A stretch of 64,000 nt of DNA. Origin: Aquanectria penicillioides. Lineage: Eukaryota > Ascomycota > Sordariomycetes > Hypocreales > Nectriaceae. Below, one piece after another: positions 1 through 12,259 of the stretch (position 1 is its first letter; every line of letters starts with the position of its first letter). The stretch covers positions 1,178,001-1,242,000 of the forward strand of contig PYIU01000007.1 of the NCBI GenBank assembly GCA_003415625.1, written 5' to 3'. The position numbers and the translations under genes were made by a program. A model generated the notes under the pieces. That model ran no database searches, was not told the origin of the DNA, and was given only the letters and a program-made list of their open reading frames with translations.

Positions 1-2172
1 CAAGGAGTCATGGATCATCGCTTAACAATCATCATCGTTGTTGCCGTTGTGGTGTTTCGTGTTCTGATGTTGGGGAGACTCCACTAGCCGTGCTTCCAAC
101 AACTACTGCAACTCTAGATGCTACTTTGTATCATCTACATCTACATCTACACCTGCGGCTACGTCCAACACAAGATACAGGTTTCTCGAGGAACTACCTA
201 CCTACGTAACTATCCGGGCAATCGCCGCAATCTTCAGCTTCCATAGACACCGTGACGTAGTCACCCATTCCCGTTACATTTCGCTTCGCCAACGAATTCG
301 GGATCCGATAACCTTCCCGACTGTTGTCTTTTCTTCTCTCGCCGCTTGTCTTGCACTCTCATTCACATGTTTGCGCCCTACCAGACCCGCTTGACCCCTT
401 GTCATCCTCATTCCCCCTCACCCCCAACGCTGTACAACAACGACGAGAGAGCTAAACCAAAATTACACAGTCTCTCTGGGTTGCCATCGCCCGTCCCGTG
501 CTCCGTTGCACATTTCTTTCAACCCTGCTTCACGCAACGGATGCAATTTCAACCGCCGGGCATATCAGCCCAGCCGACTATTCCCCTCGCTTCTCTCTCG
601 TCCTCGTCATCCTTCTCCTTCAGTTCTCGCGTTCCTTGCCGTAGATTACCTAGTTCGACTGGCATGTTGGGGAGGTACGAGTCTAGGCCCAGGCCAGGCT
701 TCCTGTCCGTGTTCCCAACGCCTCGGGTCCGGTCTCCTTCGAAAGGATGTCCCAAACTCCGTAGTGTGGTGATGGCGTCTCGCTGTTCTTACGTCTCCTG
801 CTGTCGTGTAAGTTCGCGGCAACACAAGAAACAGGAGCAGCCGACGGAGACGGGCCATGGGCACGGTTCCATCTCCGAAGCCCCCCCCCCCCCCCTTTCC
901 TTTTCTTTTTTCTTTTTTTTTCTCCTTTCCCGGTTTTTATTATCCCGACATGTCAACGGGAAGCGGTTGAGGTTGTGCAACGGCATCTCGCGGACACGCA
1001 TGCACGCATCCCGTTGCCCTCAAATCTCGACCTCTGGTGCGTTGCTGATTCCCCGGGAGCAGTTGGGGTCCTGGGAATCGGAGAATTCCCCCTCCTCTCA
1101 TCGTCTTGTCCTTGTAACGTGATACTTGCTCGCCCCTCTTTTCCAGCAACAACATATCACGATAGATCTGAGGCCACGAAAACCCTCGCTTATGCGCCGC
1201 CTTGTCCTTCACAAAATCGCCGGTCCAATACCTCTCGTGCAATGGTGATGTGATGTGATGTGATGTGATGACACGAATATACGAGGAGAATCCGCAGCAG
1301 TCCAATACGAGTCCCATGAGCCCTAGACCACCGCCACGGATCTTTCTCCCAACGTCTATCCGGGCCTTGCGTGCTCTGCTCCTCGACGCGCAAGATAGGG
1401 GGGCGAGTCCGTGGGAGCACAAGGCTATGGTACACAACAGTCGCCGACAGCAGTAGAGCGCATCAGGCATTGGCTTGTTGCCATGAATGCTTTAAAAGAA
1501 AATCGAGGAGAGCGTTTCGCTATTTTCTACCGACCGAACCAGACCGACCCGACCAACCATGAATCCGTCTACACACCCAGAGCTTCATGCCTGAGTAGCC
1601 CTCTATCCAAACTCGCAAGAAGGACCGTTCGCCAGACCCTCCCGACGTGATACTACATACAATAGGTTCGAAGCAAGATACCCGAAAGAACTGCCTCGAC
1701 GCACACAAGAGCCGCCCATGATACACACCGAGTCGTGTAAGCATGTCAAATCCCCTTAGGTCCCATTCCACTTCCGTCCATTTCGTTAAAAGAAAAAAAA
1801 AAAAAAGGGGGGGGGGGGGGGGGGGGACAAGCAATGTCCCAAGTACATCAAGTAAAAAAGCAAAAAGAGGCTGAGAATTGATGGAGAGTGTAGAATCTCT
1901 TTTGACCATGGCCCAAATCTTATCCTTTCCGAATCCCATTCTGGTAAGAATGTATTAGATAAAAGAAGAAGAATAGAGAGCAAGAAAATGACGAAATGAA
2001 TGAAGCGAGACTAAACTAAGGTGGGGTCCACCATGCAAACGCCATGCCATTAATTCATGCGAAGTGCGAGAAAAGATGCCAGCGTCCATCATACCGTGGG
2101 ATTATGCTTCTCTTCGTCCCATGCGACATAACCGTTTCTGTCCAGTTTGCGTGTTTTGACCTCCTTTTCCAT
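1..2172. other. Gene-free left flank with simple repeats
   Basis: No reading frame here looks like a conserved protein. The frames that are open start at TTG or GTG and have simple Arg/Ser/Pro-rich composition. The stretch holds a (TGATG)5 pentamer repeat at 1246-1270, short C and T runs near 883-925, and a striking A14-G20 homopolymer junction at 1793-1826. The right end is presumably the 3' untranslated region of the minus-strand kinase gene that ends at 2173. A neighbouring gene to the left of the window cannot be excluded. Confidence 0.5.
1793..1826. repeat. A14-G20 homopolymer junction
   Basis: Fourteen A residues (1793-1806) are followed directly by twenty G residues (1807-1826). The exact lengths are likely to be unreliable for technical reasons. 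Confidence 0.9.
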
Positions 2173-3366
2173 CTAGGAGAAGACCTTCAGGAAACCCCAG
2201 ATGCCAATACCACTGAGAACGGGGATGGTCAGGTTATCATCCCAACCAAAAATGTCAACCACCTCACTGGCCGAAGCCACAAAGCCAGACCACAGGCTCA
2301 TGACGCCCAAGGCCAAGCTTCCAGTGATGGTAGCTTGCTCCTTGGAGATACCAACCGCCTCGGTGATGGCCTTGGGAAGAGACAGAGCGCCCTGGAACAG
2401 GAAGTTCTCGTCACCGGGGAAAGGTCCGGTAGTTGGGACTAGCCAGCCGTAGAAGAAGTACGAGGTGGCCACGCCAACGAGGAAGGCAGCCGTGGAACCG
2501 GCGAGAGACTTGCCTCGGCGGAGACGGGGGGTGTATCGACCCCAGAGGCGCCCAAACGTGCTGGCAGCGGTATCACACCAACTGAGGAGCAGGACACTCA
2601 TGATGCCGACATCCTTGGGGAAGCCGTAGAGAACAATCCAGGCACCAAGGAGGTAGAAGATAACACCGTTCCAACCCGAGTACTCGCTCTCACGCATAAG
2701 GGCACCGAGGACCTTGACATAGAAGCGGTTGAAGGACACGTACCGGTGTCGCAGCCAGTCGACGGTGGTGATGGGAATGAGAGCCGACATGAGCCACGGC
2801 GCCACGGCGCGGGTCTGAGCACCGTTCACATAGAGCCAGATGACGAAGAAGCCGATAGAAACATGGAGGACCTTGCGTGGCACCTCGTGCTTGTGAACAA
2901 ATGTCCTCCAGTGTCGATGGATTGGAATAAGGCCAAGAGGACTGGGGCTGCGGCTGAAGTCGCGCCATGTCCAGCCCATCGGCGTGCTCGGCTGTGGTGG
3001 CGCGAGATGGCCGTTGGTGGCCGGGGTCTTGGTCTTGCCGTTGGTCTTGGCCGCGGGGGTCTCCTCCGTGACGACCGATTTGGTGTTGTTCATCTTGCCG
3101 ACTTTGGCGGCGTTGCTCGTACGCCTCGTCATACGCGATACGGTCCGCGGGTCGATGGGGGAACGACTACGGGTTCGGGCCCGTCGGAGATCCGGGCTAT
3201 CAGACTCCTCTTCCTCAGATCGCTCCTCGAGGGGCTGAGGGGTCCTCCTCCGGGCGGCAGAGCGGGTCACGGGACCCGAGTACTCGCGAGGATCCTGTTC
3301 GGAGGGTGTAGGACTCGGCGAAATGACGCGAGGCGTCTCGGGGACATTTCTCGAACGGAGAGACAT
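2173..3366 (-). CDS. dgk1: CTP-dependent diacylglycerol kinase (Dgk1-like)
   Basis: Single-exon gene for 397 residues. It probably phosphorylates diacylglycerol to phosphatidate with CTP in the ER/nuclear membrane, opposing the Pah1 phosphatase. Residues 1-140 are hydrophilic and rich in Ser, Arg and Pro, so likely disordered and phosphorylated. The rest is a multi-pass membrane domain starting near 163. It carries the conserved PRKVLH segment (Arg164-Lys165) and WCDTAASTFGRLWG (Asp265, Gly272); the spacing matches the Arg-Lys and Asp/Gly residues known to be needed in yeast Dgk1. The first ATG in frame (3366) was chosen. The frame stays open upstream to 4083 without another ATG, and that part is low-complexity, so it is treated as 5' leader. 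The gene is divergent from spb4. A plain dolichol-kinase or CDP-DAG synthase relative is less likely. Confidence 0.88.
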   Translation of the reverse strand: MSLRSRNVPETPRVISPSPTPSEQDPREYSGPVTRSAARRRTPQPLEERSEEEESDSPDLRRARTRSRSPIDPRTVSRMTRRTSNAAKVGKMNNTKSVVTEETPAAKTNGKTKTPATNGHLAPPQPSTPMGWTWRDFSRSPSPLGLIPIHRHWRTFVHKHEVPRKVLHVSIGFFVIWLYVNGAQTRAVAPWLMSALIPITTVDWLRHRYVSFNRFYVKVLGALMRESEYSGWNGVIFYLLGAWIVLYGFPKDVGIMSVLLLSWCDTAASTFGRLWGRYTPRLRRGKSLAGSTAAFLVGVATSYFFYGWLVPTTGPFPGDENFLFQGALSLPKAITEAVGISKEQATITGSLALGVMSLWSGFVASASEVVDIFGWDDNLTIPVLSGIGIWGFLKVFS

Positions 3367-5407
3367 GGCGAATGAGAAGGGTGGGAGGACAGGGCAGCGG
3401 ACGGCGCCGACAACGATGCGCCGTAACGAGTCGAAGCCCGAGGGCCACAAGCAAGAGCCTGCAGTTGTTGATGTAGAGTGGAGATGTTTGTCCCGGCGCG
3501 AGGAACGCACCGTGGAGGATTGCGGGTTTAAGTAGGAGGGATCGGCGACGAAGAGGGAAAACAGGTTCCAGGAGTTGTCGCGGTGGAGGGCGGGATGACG
3601 AAGTTGTAAATTTTCTTGATCCTGATGATCGTCGTCGGCGATGTGGTCGGATTCGTCGCAGGCGTGGCTTTGGGTGTGGCGGCGCAAGGTCGAGCCGTGG
3701 CTATGCTGCTCGCTTGCACTTGCGCTTGCACTTGCGACGGGAGAGGCGCCGTCGGGTTGATGTTGTTGCGGCGGACGAGGTTGCTGCTGAGAAAGGGGAT
3801 GAGGATCCCGGGTCGCAGTAGATGTGGGAGCAGCCGCAGTAGTGGTGGTAGCGCTGGTCGCGGCCAAGGCCAAATGGCTACGTGGTGCCGGAGGGCTCGG
3901 AGGATGGTGACGGACGAGGGCGTCTATCGGATCCAGATTGAAGGTTGACAAGGATGCAGCGGAGGTCGGATCCCCCGCCGCATGATGGGAATGACGGGTT
4001 ATGGTCGGGAGATGAATGGTGACAGGGGCGGCAGGCACAGGCACAGGCAGTCGCAGTGGCAGTCGCGGCGCTGAAGCTGGCACACGACAACATACGGTAG
4101 CGGTAGTAGTATGGCGCGGCCTTGTGACGATTTTTGTGCTGAGGAGGCACGCGGTACACGGCGGGATGGGAACGCCCGGCTGAAATTGTGGTGCCTTGCC
4201 GAAGGCTAAGGCTACCTACGAGTACGAGGTACCTCAGGCGGGAGCGCTGGGCGACTGGGCGATAGGGCGGTTGCAGCGCGACGGCTGGAGAGCTGGACGG
4301 CGCAAAAATCTGGATAAGAAATCCGACGGCGACAGCGCAATCGAGCTGGTCTGATGGGCAAAAAAAAGGTCAGAGTCGTGTGACACCCAAGTGTCGGACT
4401 TTTTTTTTTTTTTTTTCCCTCTCTCTTTGAGCTTTGTTTGGGTGGCTTCTCAACGGAATTTGCTAGCTCGATTTTTTTTTTCCTTTCCTGTTTGGCCGGG
4501 GTCCGGGGAGAAGCCGGAGAGCGGATAGACATCTGTAGCGTCGCTGGTTCGTCGTCACAGTGGACTCTAGCGCCCTGAACCCGCTGAGGTCACTGGAAGG
4601 ACGCTGGCGCTGGCCCATTTTCGCAGTTGGGCAACGGTGGGTCACCGCCAATCTTCAAGCATGTGACTGCCCATCATATGCCGTGAGCAAAATATGTCCC
4701 TGTAGTCCGTACCGACATACATATTCGGATCCTTCTCCAGCCGAGGTATCCAGTTGGCATCGCAGAGTCTTGCGAAAGATGCGTCGCGCGCTGACGTTGG
4801 ACGCTTCATCTGCAAGTCTGTAACACCAACGCAGAGGGAACAAACAAAACAATCAAATAAATGACCCTGGACCTGCTTTCCCGGCACTCGTAATCTTTGC
4901 ACTATTGCTATGCTCCGCCGAGCCTGTCCGCCCCCGGTCCAACCATCTTGCTGGCGTGACATGTGCCACCAGTGCCGAATAGGCTCATCTAGACATCATG
5001 TCACTTCCTCAGCAAATCGTCCCCTCAAGGAGATTTTCCCATTTCAAATAGCCAATCCTAAGCTTTAGATGTCATTGTGTCTGGGTCGCTAATCACTCTA
5101 CGTATGTACTCATCTGACATATTTATCGGGTTAGCAAAGTCCGACCCTCACCCACGTGCCACCTAGCAATGTTGACCCAACCCAAGGTGCCTGTAGCACG
5201 TGAGTACCTAGTCACATATCTGCTGCGCCACAATGGACGCTTCGATATCCGTCGTATCTCACGTGTCGATAAGATAAGAAAAAAAGTTCAAGAAATGTTT
5301 CGCGACCATCACCGAGATATTGGCCCCTCTATGAGAATTTGCTAGAGAGTGAGAGACGAGAGGAGACAGCTGCAAAACTGTTTCCTTCCCATTCGTCTGC
5401 TCTCACA
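3367..5407. other. Divergent promoter region between dgk1 and spb4
   Basis: About 2 kb separates the two start codons. The dgk1 side (to about 4250) is GC-rich and low-complexity; a TACCTA/GGTACC motif cluster lies at 4212-4235. A poly-T run lies at 4400-4416. The spb4 side is less GC-rich and holds three CACGTG sites at 5153, 5197 and 5260 and two GATAAG motifs just after the last. No additional gene was recognised. Confidence 0.6.
5153..5265 (+). promoter_or_regulatory. Cluster of three CACGTG E-boxes upstream of spb4
   Basis: Perfect CACGTG hexamers occur at 5153-5158, 5197-5202 and 5260-5265, that is 255 to 143 bp before the spb4 ATG. Basic helix-loop-helix proteins such as Cbf1 bind this core in fungi. 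Assignment to spb4 control is an inference from position. Confidence 0.5.
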
Positions 5408-7378
5408 ATGGCTCCAGGAAAGCCTGAGAAGAAGCGCAGTACCCGTGCTTGGGACAGCGTTACTCCTCGTCTGGCAGGATGGATCCTCGACGCCGTTTCG
5501 ACCATGGGCTTCTCCCAGATGACGCCCGTTCAGGCCGCCACCATGCCGCACTTTATGGGCAACAAAGATGTTGTCGTAGAAGTATGTTCAACTGCGATCA
5601 GAACGAGACCAAAAATCTAACCGTGGGTTCCAATCTAGGCTGTTACTGGTAGTGGCAAGACCCTGACTTTTCTCATCCCTCTCGTCCAAAAACTTTTGCG
5701 CTTCGACGAGCCTACCAAGAAACACCACATCGCCGCCATTATCGTCTCCCCAACTCGAGAGCTCGCTGCTCAGATCCATACCGTCCTCTTGTCGCTATTA
5801 CAATTCCACGCGCCGTCTGCCGAGATCCTTCCACACCTCAAAGAGGACGAGAAGCGGCCGGCGACCACTGGTCCGGTCATTGTGCCTCAGTTGCTCGTCG
5901 GCGGAACTACTACACCTGCTCAAGATCTCAGCTTTTTTCTGCGACACAGCCCAAATGTGCTGATCTCGTCTCCGGGCCGACTTGTCGAGCTCCTCTCCTC
6001 GCCGCATGTTCACTGCCCGCAGTCCACCTTTGAAGTTCTCGTTCTCGATGAAGCCGATCGACTGCTCGACCTCGGTTTCAAGCCCGATTTGCAAAAGATT
6101 CTCTCGCATCTCCCTAAGCAACGCCGAACCGGTCTATTTAGCGCCAGTGTGAGCGAAGCGGTTGGCGAGATTATTCGAGTTGGTTTGCGAAATCCCGTCA
6201 AGATCGAGGTCAAGGTCAAGATGAAGGATGGAGGCATTCTTGAGGATAGGAGAACTCCCGCCAGTCTGCAGATGGCATATATGATCAAACAGGCCAGTCA
6301 CAGACTGCCTGCTCTTGCGCAACTTCTCGAGCGACTCCCTGTGAAACCTCAGAGAAGCATTGTCTTTCTCTCGACCTGCGCCGCAGTGGACTATTTCCAA
6401 CATATTCTCCCTCTACTCCTGCCTGATATCTTTTCTCTGGTACCCTTGCATGGCAAGCATCCAGCAAAAGTCCGAGAAAAGAATTTCAACCGCTTCCTTA
6501 CTTCAGTCTCTCCGACCATTCTCCTAACAACGGATTTGGCTGCACGAGGTCTAGATATCCCCCAAGTCGACCTTGTGGTACAGATTGATGCTCCATCAGA
6601 TCCCAAGGTCTTTATTCATCGCAGTGGCAGAGCTGGCCGTGCCGGCCGAAAGGGTCTCGCAGTGTTGATGCTCCATCCCGGGCGCGAGGAGGACTATGTG
6701 AAATTCTTGGAAATTCGCAAAACTCCGATCACCCCTCTGCGAAAGCCAGAGGTCGAGACATCAGACGAGCAAGCCGCAGTAGCAACAGAAAAGATCCGGG
6801 ATCTGGTTCGCCAAGATCGCGCCTTGTATGACAAAGCTCAAAAGGCCTTTGTGAGCTGGGCTCGAAGCTACGGTGCACATCAAGCAACGTCTATTTTTAG
6901 GGCTGCTGACCTCGACTGGGCAGACCTAGGAAATGCCTGGGGTCTCCTGCGGATGCCGCGGATGCCTGAATTGAAGAATTGGACTGGCGACAAAAGACTC
7001 GGCCAACAGGTAGACTGGGACACCTATGCTTACAAGGAAAAGGTAAGGGAACAGGCCAGGCTGGCCGCCATCGAAGCTGAAAAGTCAGGAGAGACTGCTG
7101 CAAAGTCGGAGGAGGTCAAGCGCAAACGTAAGAACAATGAGGCGTGGAGTGCCAAACACGAGAAGGAGGACGAAAGAGTGGAGCGCAGGGAGAAGCGACG
7201 CAAGAAGCGCGAAGCAGAAAGGATGTCACACATGACGGACGACGAGAAGACGAAGCAAATGGAGCTCAATGAGCTGCTGGCGGAAGTAAGGAAGCAAACC
7301 AAGGCCAAGATGGCGGCGGCTGCAAAGGAGGCCAAGAGCGCCAAGGATGAGGATGAGTTTGAGGGATTCGCCGATTAG
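5408..7378 (+). CDS. spb4: ATP-dependent rRNA helicase Spb4
   Basis: Two exons, 5408-5581 and 5639-7378, with a 57-nt GTATGT...TAG intron; 637 residues. Spb4 is a nucleolar DEAD-box helicase needed for 60S subunit assembly and 27S pre-rRNA processing. Helicase motifs appear in order: Q motif around 33-47 ([10 protein letters not shown]), Walker A AVTGSGKT at 59-66, PTREL at 96-100, DEAD at 195-198, motif III written SAS instead of SAT at 226-228, and [10 protein letters not shown] near 385. A DUF4217-type extension follows (the FRAADLDW...ELKNWTGD region), then a Lys/Glu-rich basic tail typical of Spb4. The intron splits the protein just before Walker A, so exon 1 alone lacks the ATP site. 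ATG 5408 gives the expected short N-terminus. Other DEAD-box members such as Dbp10 or Has1 fit less well. Confidence 0.95.
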
Positions 7379-10300
7379 GTTTGACAGGATATACCCCCCC
7401 TTCATTCAACCAAAGTCCAACTGTCAGTCATTTTACGCGTATGATCAAAAAGCTTGGCAGTAGCTAATATCGCCATGGCGTCGCACCGAGCCCCCTTTCC
7501 TAATGCTTGACAAGACAACAATCCGAGGCATGGAGTCGCCCAGAGATGAAGCGAAGGACCACGTCCCCGCCAGCTGAAAATACGATGAGCGTCTTGGCAG
7601 CGCGCAATGCACTCTATCTTGAGTTAAGCCTAAATCCAACGCCCCTGCACGGCGGAACAGCGCATCGACCAGGAATGCAACCTCGCAGGTTATGCGTTGC
7701 GCGCGTCAGCGAGGTTGCCCCATGGACACAAAAGATCCATCACCCTGCAATAGGACGGCCGCTGGGTGATCTTACAGAGCTCGGTGTCTTTTTTTTCTTC
7801 TTACTTTTCCTTTCTTTCTTACTTTCCTCCCCTTCGACACCGTCCTACTATTGCGCTCCTCTCTTGGAACTTGTGTTGTGTTTGTCAGCGGCGGAAAATG
7901 CCACACTGCACCTCGCCTGCAACGGAAAAAGGTCAGCTGACCACGTGTTTATACGCGTATACCCGACTCGGACTTTACCGAAAATGGATATACGAAAACT
8001 CCGGGTGATTCCGAAAACCCGCGTATTCGGCCGCCCAGTTCCGGATTGGGGGAGAGCAGTGTAACGGATTTGCCGCCCCCAATCTCGCCTCGCTTCCCTC
8101 GGTCCCCTCGTTTCCCCGCGGATGGGAATAAGGTCCACGTTTGGCCGCGACACCGGATGGTTGGTGGATTTTTCTTGGCGCGGAACTCGAGGTCATTTGC
8201 ACGTATACAGACTTTGGGGGCGCACGTATTTAAACAGCTTTACGTATCTTTATTTCAGGTCTCAAAAATTCTTTAACGGGACGTGAGGCGTTATGTTGGC
8301 GCATCGGCCATGGAGCGGAAAAAGAAAAGAAAATGTTCAATAAATGAAAAGGAGTATCCGATAGTGCTCGGTCGGCGACTTCGGCAGGATCGCATGGGAT
8401 GGGGACGAAGGATTCACGTTAAGACTCTGGCGCCTACGGTTGACCTTCCATCATTTTGCATGACCGCCCAGACCGATGGGTTGACCCAACTGATTGAGGC
8501 TTTCGTCAGGTGATGTCGCCCCTTTGTGGAAAAATGATGCAACCGTGGAATCGACAAGGACCTCCCACTTCCCGTTCGGTGGCCCTTTTCAGGGTGCTCA
8601 TTTCCTTGTTTGTGAAGAAGGCTGAGGTCTGGATGATGAAGAGCGGCGCTACTTCAGACGCCGGCTGAGCGCCTCGATTGACGTGATCGGGGTGGTGACC
8701 ACCCAATCGTGCAATTCACAATACAAAGCGGTTGCCGGTGTCTCCAGACGGACTAGTCAAGGTGATGAGCAAAAAGCCGGACTAAGCCCAGCAGACGGAT
8801 ATGCTGGCACCATTGGATGGTCTAGACCGCAATAGTCCTATGCCTCCATGCACTTGTCGACCGAATCGACTTACGCGGTGACCGGCGCATTGCCTCAAAA
8901 AAGTCAGCGTCATTAACTGGGCGTTCGTTGGCTGAATGTCTAGAGCCGTCGCCGAAGCGAAGATCGAGCAAAAGCAAACTGGCCATCAGCCAAGTTGGCT
9001 CCGAAAAAGATGGTGTGTGCTGGACCGAGCGATCGACAATGGTGGATGGGGCGGCACTGAGCTGAAGCCTGGCGGAGCGTGGGGTCTGCTGCGCTGGTAT
9101 GTGTGCGTGCACTGGGCTGCACCGCCAAGCAACATCACATCCGGGAGTCACAGGCGGTTACGACAGAAAAGCTTGTTTCACGTTGGAATACGACAGCAAC
9201 GCCGTTCGGCCCGTCGCCGGCGACGCACGTTACAACCGCGTCCCGCGGACGCGGGAGCAGTTGGAGAAAAGGTTATTGGGAGGACCGTGTAATCCGTGGA
9301 GGCGCAGTTGGTGAAGAAAGATGGGGACGCGTAACCGTAGGTGGTTCGAGGCCGTGTTCCAATCAAGAGGCGGGAGGAGACGAGGTATCGACGGTTTGAG
9401 CAAAATGCGGCGTGGCCCATTTTCATGGGTCATTAAGCTTGATTGGTAAAGATCTGGAAGCTTTTTTTCGCTCTGCATTTGACGCGCCTTTTGGTGGCTT
9501 GATGAGGCACGATGTAACGAGGACAGCCCGTCAAGCAAATCGATGCAAGCGTGGTATTGGGGGAGGGATGGGACGGGAGAGGCTCAGCCTCTGTAGATGA
9601 CGTACAAAACTACGAAGGCGCCAAGAGGATAGGATACGTCGTAAAAAGAAAGGTGGAGGGAGCGTAATGGGCTCCTGACTGCCTCTGTCTCTGTCTGCGA
9701 CTCGCTCTGGTGTTCCAAAACAAGCCTTCTTGTGTGGCGCATATGGTGATGGTCAAGCGCGCAGCAGGGACATCTGGGCGGTGATTTTATCGGGTTAGGG
9801 GAAACAAAAGGCCCCTCCCCTGACCTGGCTCGTACCTTGTACACGGAAAGTAATACGACGTAGGCCGTTTCTTTGGCTGGTTCGAGACGGTTCTTTTCTT
9901 TCCCCATTTGAGATTGAGAGGCCAGGTTTCAAGATGGACTAGCTCGGAGATGTCGAAAGTGGAGCTGGAGCCGTCGGGGGGGAGGGGGTTAAAATTTATT
10001 AGACGGGTCTAGGTCTGTCGGAGGAGCCATGGGCTTGGCAAGAAGGTTGCAGTGGTGGTAGTGGTGGTGGTGGTGGTGGGTGTTGTTGTTGTTGTTAGAC
10101 TGGCAAGACTAAGCCTGGTCATGGCCATGGGAGGAGGCACTCCGTGGCCGTTGGCCGACAATCCGACCCGGAGCTCGGCCATGGCATGTGCTAAGTTAGT
10201 GAGTCGCCGCCGATGCCCAGTGGAAGGAAGTCCCCCAAGCCAAAAGGCCGCCAGTCCGCGAAGCCGGAGAGCCGTTGTTACGGGAGGCCATCAGGGCGGT

Positions 10301-12259
10301 GCACTAATGTCACCGGAGGGGTATCCTGGCGGTCCTGTGTAGGGGGGAGAGGATCGTATGGGTCGCATCATCGGGACCAGGGATGAGAGAACTAATCTTG
10401 GATAGGGCAGAGGGATGACAGGGACCGGAGGGAGTGACAGGAACAATCTGTTACGGGGAAGAAAAGGAGGATCCCTGGGAGCTGAGAGCCGAGAGCTGTG
10501 ACAGCGGAGCGTGCCCTGTGAGAGTGAGGGTCGCTGAGGATCCCAGCTCCACCCGCCACCGAATGCACAGTACTTGCGAACGATGGCGACATTAATAAAA
10601 CAGGAAGACAAAAAAAAAAAAAAAAAAAGGGCATTGATGAATCACCGATCCCAGAAAGCACACCCCCCCAACCTAATGAAGCGCCTCCAGTGGCAGGCTG
10701 AAGCATACCATTAAAGGTGGCAGGCGGCAAATAGACTGTCGGACTATTTGCTGTGCTAAGGTACGTACCGGTGTTTTCTAGGTCATGTAAGGCAGGGAGG
10801 GGCAGGTGTGCGCCGAACCGGGCACGTATCAGGAGGCGAGAAGTCGCCGAGGAGCGTGGAGGAGCGCAGAGGAGCAGGCGAGAAAGGATGGAAGAGAGGT
10901 GTCCTCCCACGAGACGACAATGCCCAGGCAAGTAAGGTAGGTACCAAGGTAGGTGTGTCGGCCGGTAGGTCGGCAGCCATGGACAAGGCCAGTTTCATGA
11001 GTTGGTACGGTGCGGTGCACTCTATAAGCTCTTCCATATTCCGTTCCTTCCATCAGCAGGTGCATTTGATTGAGTAACCTGCCCACCTTCCCTGCTTTAC
11101 CTAGGTACCTGCCTTATGGATACTTCGTACTCCGGACTCCGTATGCGCGCACAGGCTCCTTACAGTAGCAGCCGTAATACCTACCTACATGTTCTTCGTA
11201 CATAATAATAGTCCGGAGGAAGCACTTGCGGCCCTACCTCCCTGCCCTGCCCTACCAAAAGCCTAGGTTTGGCGACCCAAGCCCGGTAGGTACCGTACCC
11301 AGCTCATCGCACTAAGAGACTAGAGGCTAGAGGCAGGCACGGCGTGGGCTGGGCAAAGGCTTGAAAGGCTACCTACAGTGCAGATATGTACTTTACGGAT
11401 ACAGACTACAGGCGCAAGGGCAGGGGGTGAGAGCGGGGCCCTTGCCGGGGCCACACCCATACGGTTACGGGCGTGTCTTGCCGAGCCACACAGACCTGAC
11501 AGCACCCTGAGCCGACAGGCTTTACGAAGCGTCCAATCAAAACGCAGCCCGCCGTGGGAAAGGCACGTTGGCCGCTCTTACTCAGTGCCTTGCTTCCGGG
11601 CTAGGTTAATTGCCTATATCCCAACACGAACTTTTGGGGACCCTGGGGCTATTCGTCCCGGGCGAGCCTGCCTACCAACCTACCAACCGCACGCCAATAT
11701 ACATAGCGCATAGGTACCGACCGTCGAACTAAGCCTCATCTGCCTCAGCTTTGCTTGCTTTGCTTCTGCGGTGTTCTGCATTTCCTATCTCGTGTCGTGT
11801 CTCGTATCTCTGGCTTTTTATCTTCTTCATCTTCTTTCTTTCTTCCTTCCCGCTCCCGCTCCAAGAGACCCATCTCCGCGGCGAGCACGCAATCGACCGC
11901 CTCGACGACAAACCAAACCAAACCTAATCCCAAATATCAAACCTGGCGCGCCTTTGATATTTGGCTCGCCTCGCCCCGTTTTGTGCCTTGCCAGAGTCTG
12001 CTATACTGGTTTGACCTGGTTTCACTCGGATACCCGCTTTCTCACCCACCAGTCATCGGCCCCTCCCAACCACGGATGACCGCCCTCACTCTCACACGAC
12101 TACACAAGGACCATGATCGCCCGCCACCAACGCTCCTCCTCACATTCGCATTAATCACCTCTTCTGTGCGGACCCGACGCCCTTGAAATCATCCCTTATT
12201 GCCCACTCTTGCCAACCATCTCGACCTCGTTCGCCTCGCACGTCTCTAACCCCCTTGCC
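7379..12259. other. Gene-poor interval between spb4 and the Zn2Cys6 gene
   Basis: No frame shows conserved protein sequence. Seen here: a perfect 12-bp palindrome TATACGCGTATA near 7952; GGT/TTG trinucleotide runs at 10061-10096; a poly-A run at 10611-10628; and several TACCTA/GGTACC clusters (10935-10970, 11098-11110, 11284-11300). From about 11740 the sequence becomes C/T-rich (11820-11870), as is usual for fungal transcription start regions. This is probably the promoter and 5' leader of the zinc-cluster gene. Confidence 0.5.
10061..10096. repeat. GGT/TTG trinucleotide repeat
   Basis: A run of GGT-type trinucleotides passes directly into a TTG run in non-coding DNA. Confidence 0.85.

Noticed and set aside
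346..1122. Open frame of 258 codons near the left end
   Set aside because: Starts at TTG, Arg/Ser/Pro-rich, includes translated homopolymer runs and has no recognisable domain.
7507..8064. Open frame of 185 codons
   Set aside because: Starts at TTG and spans a poly-T run translated as Phe/Leu; no domain.
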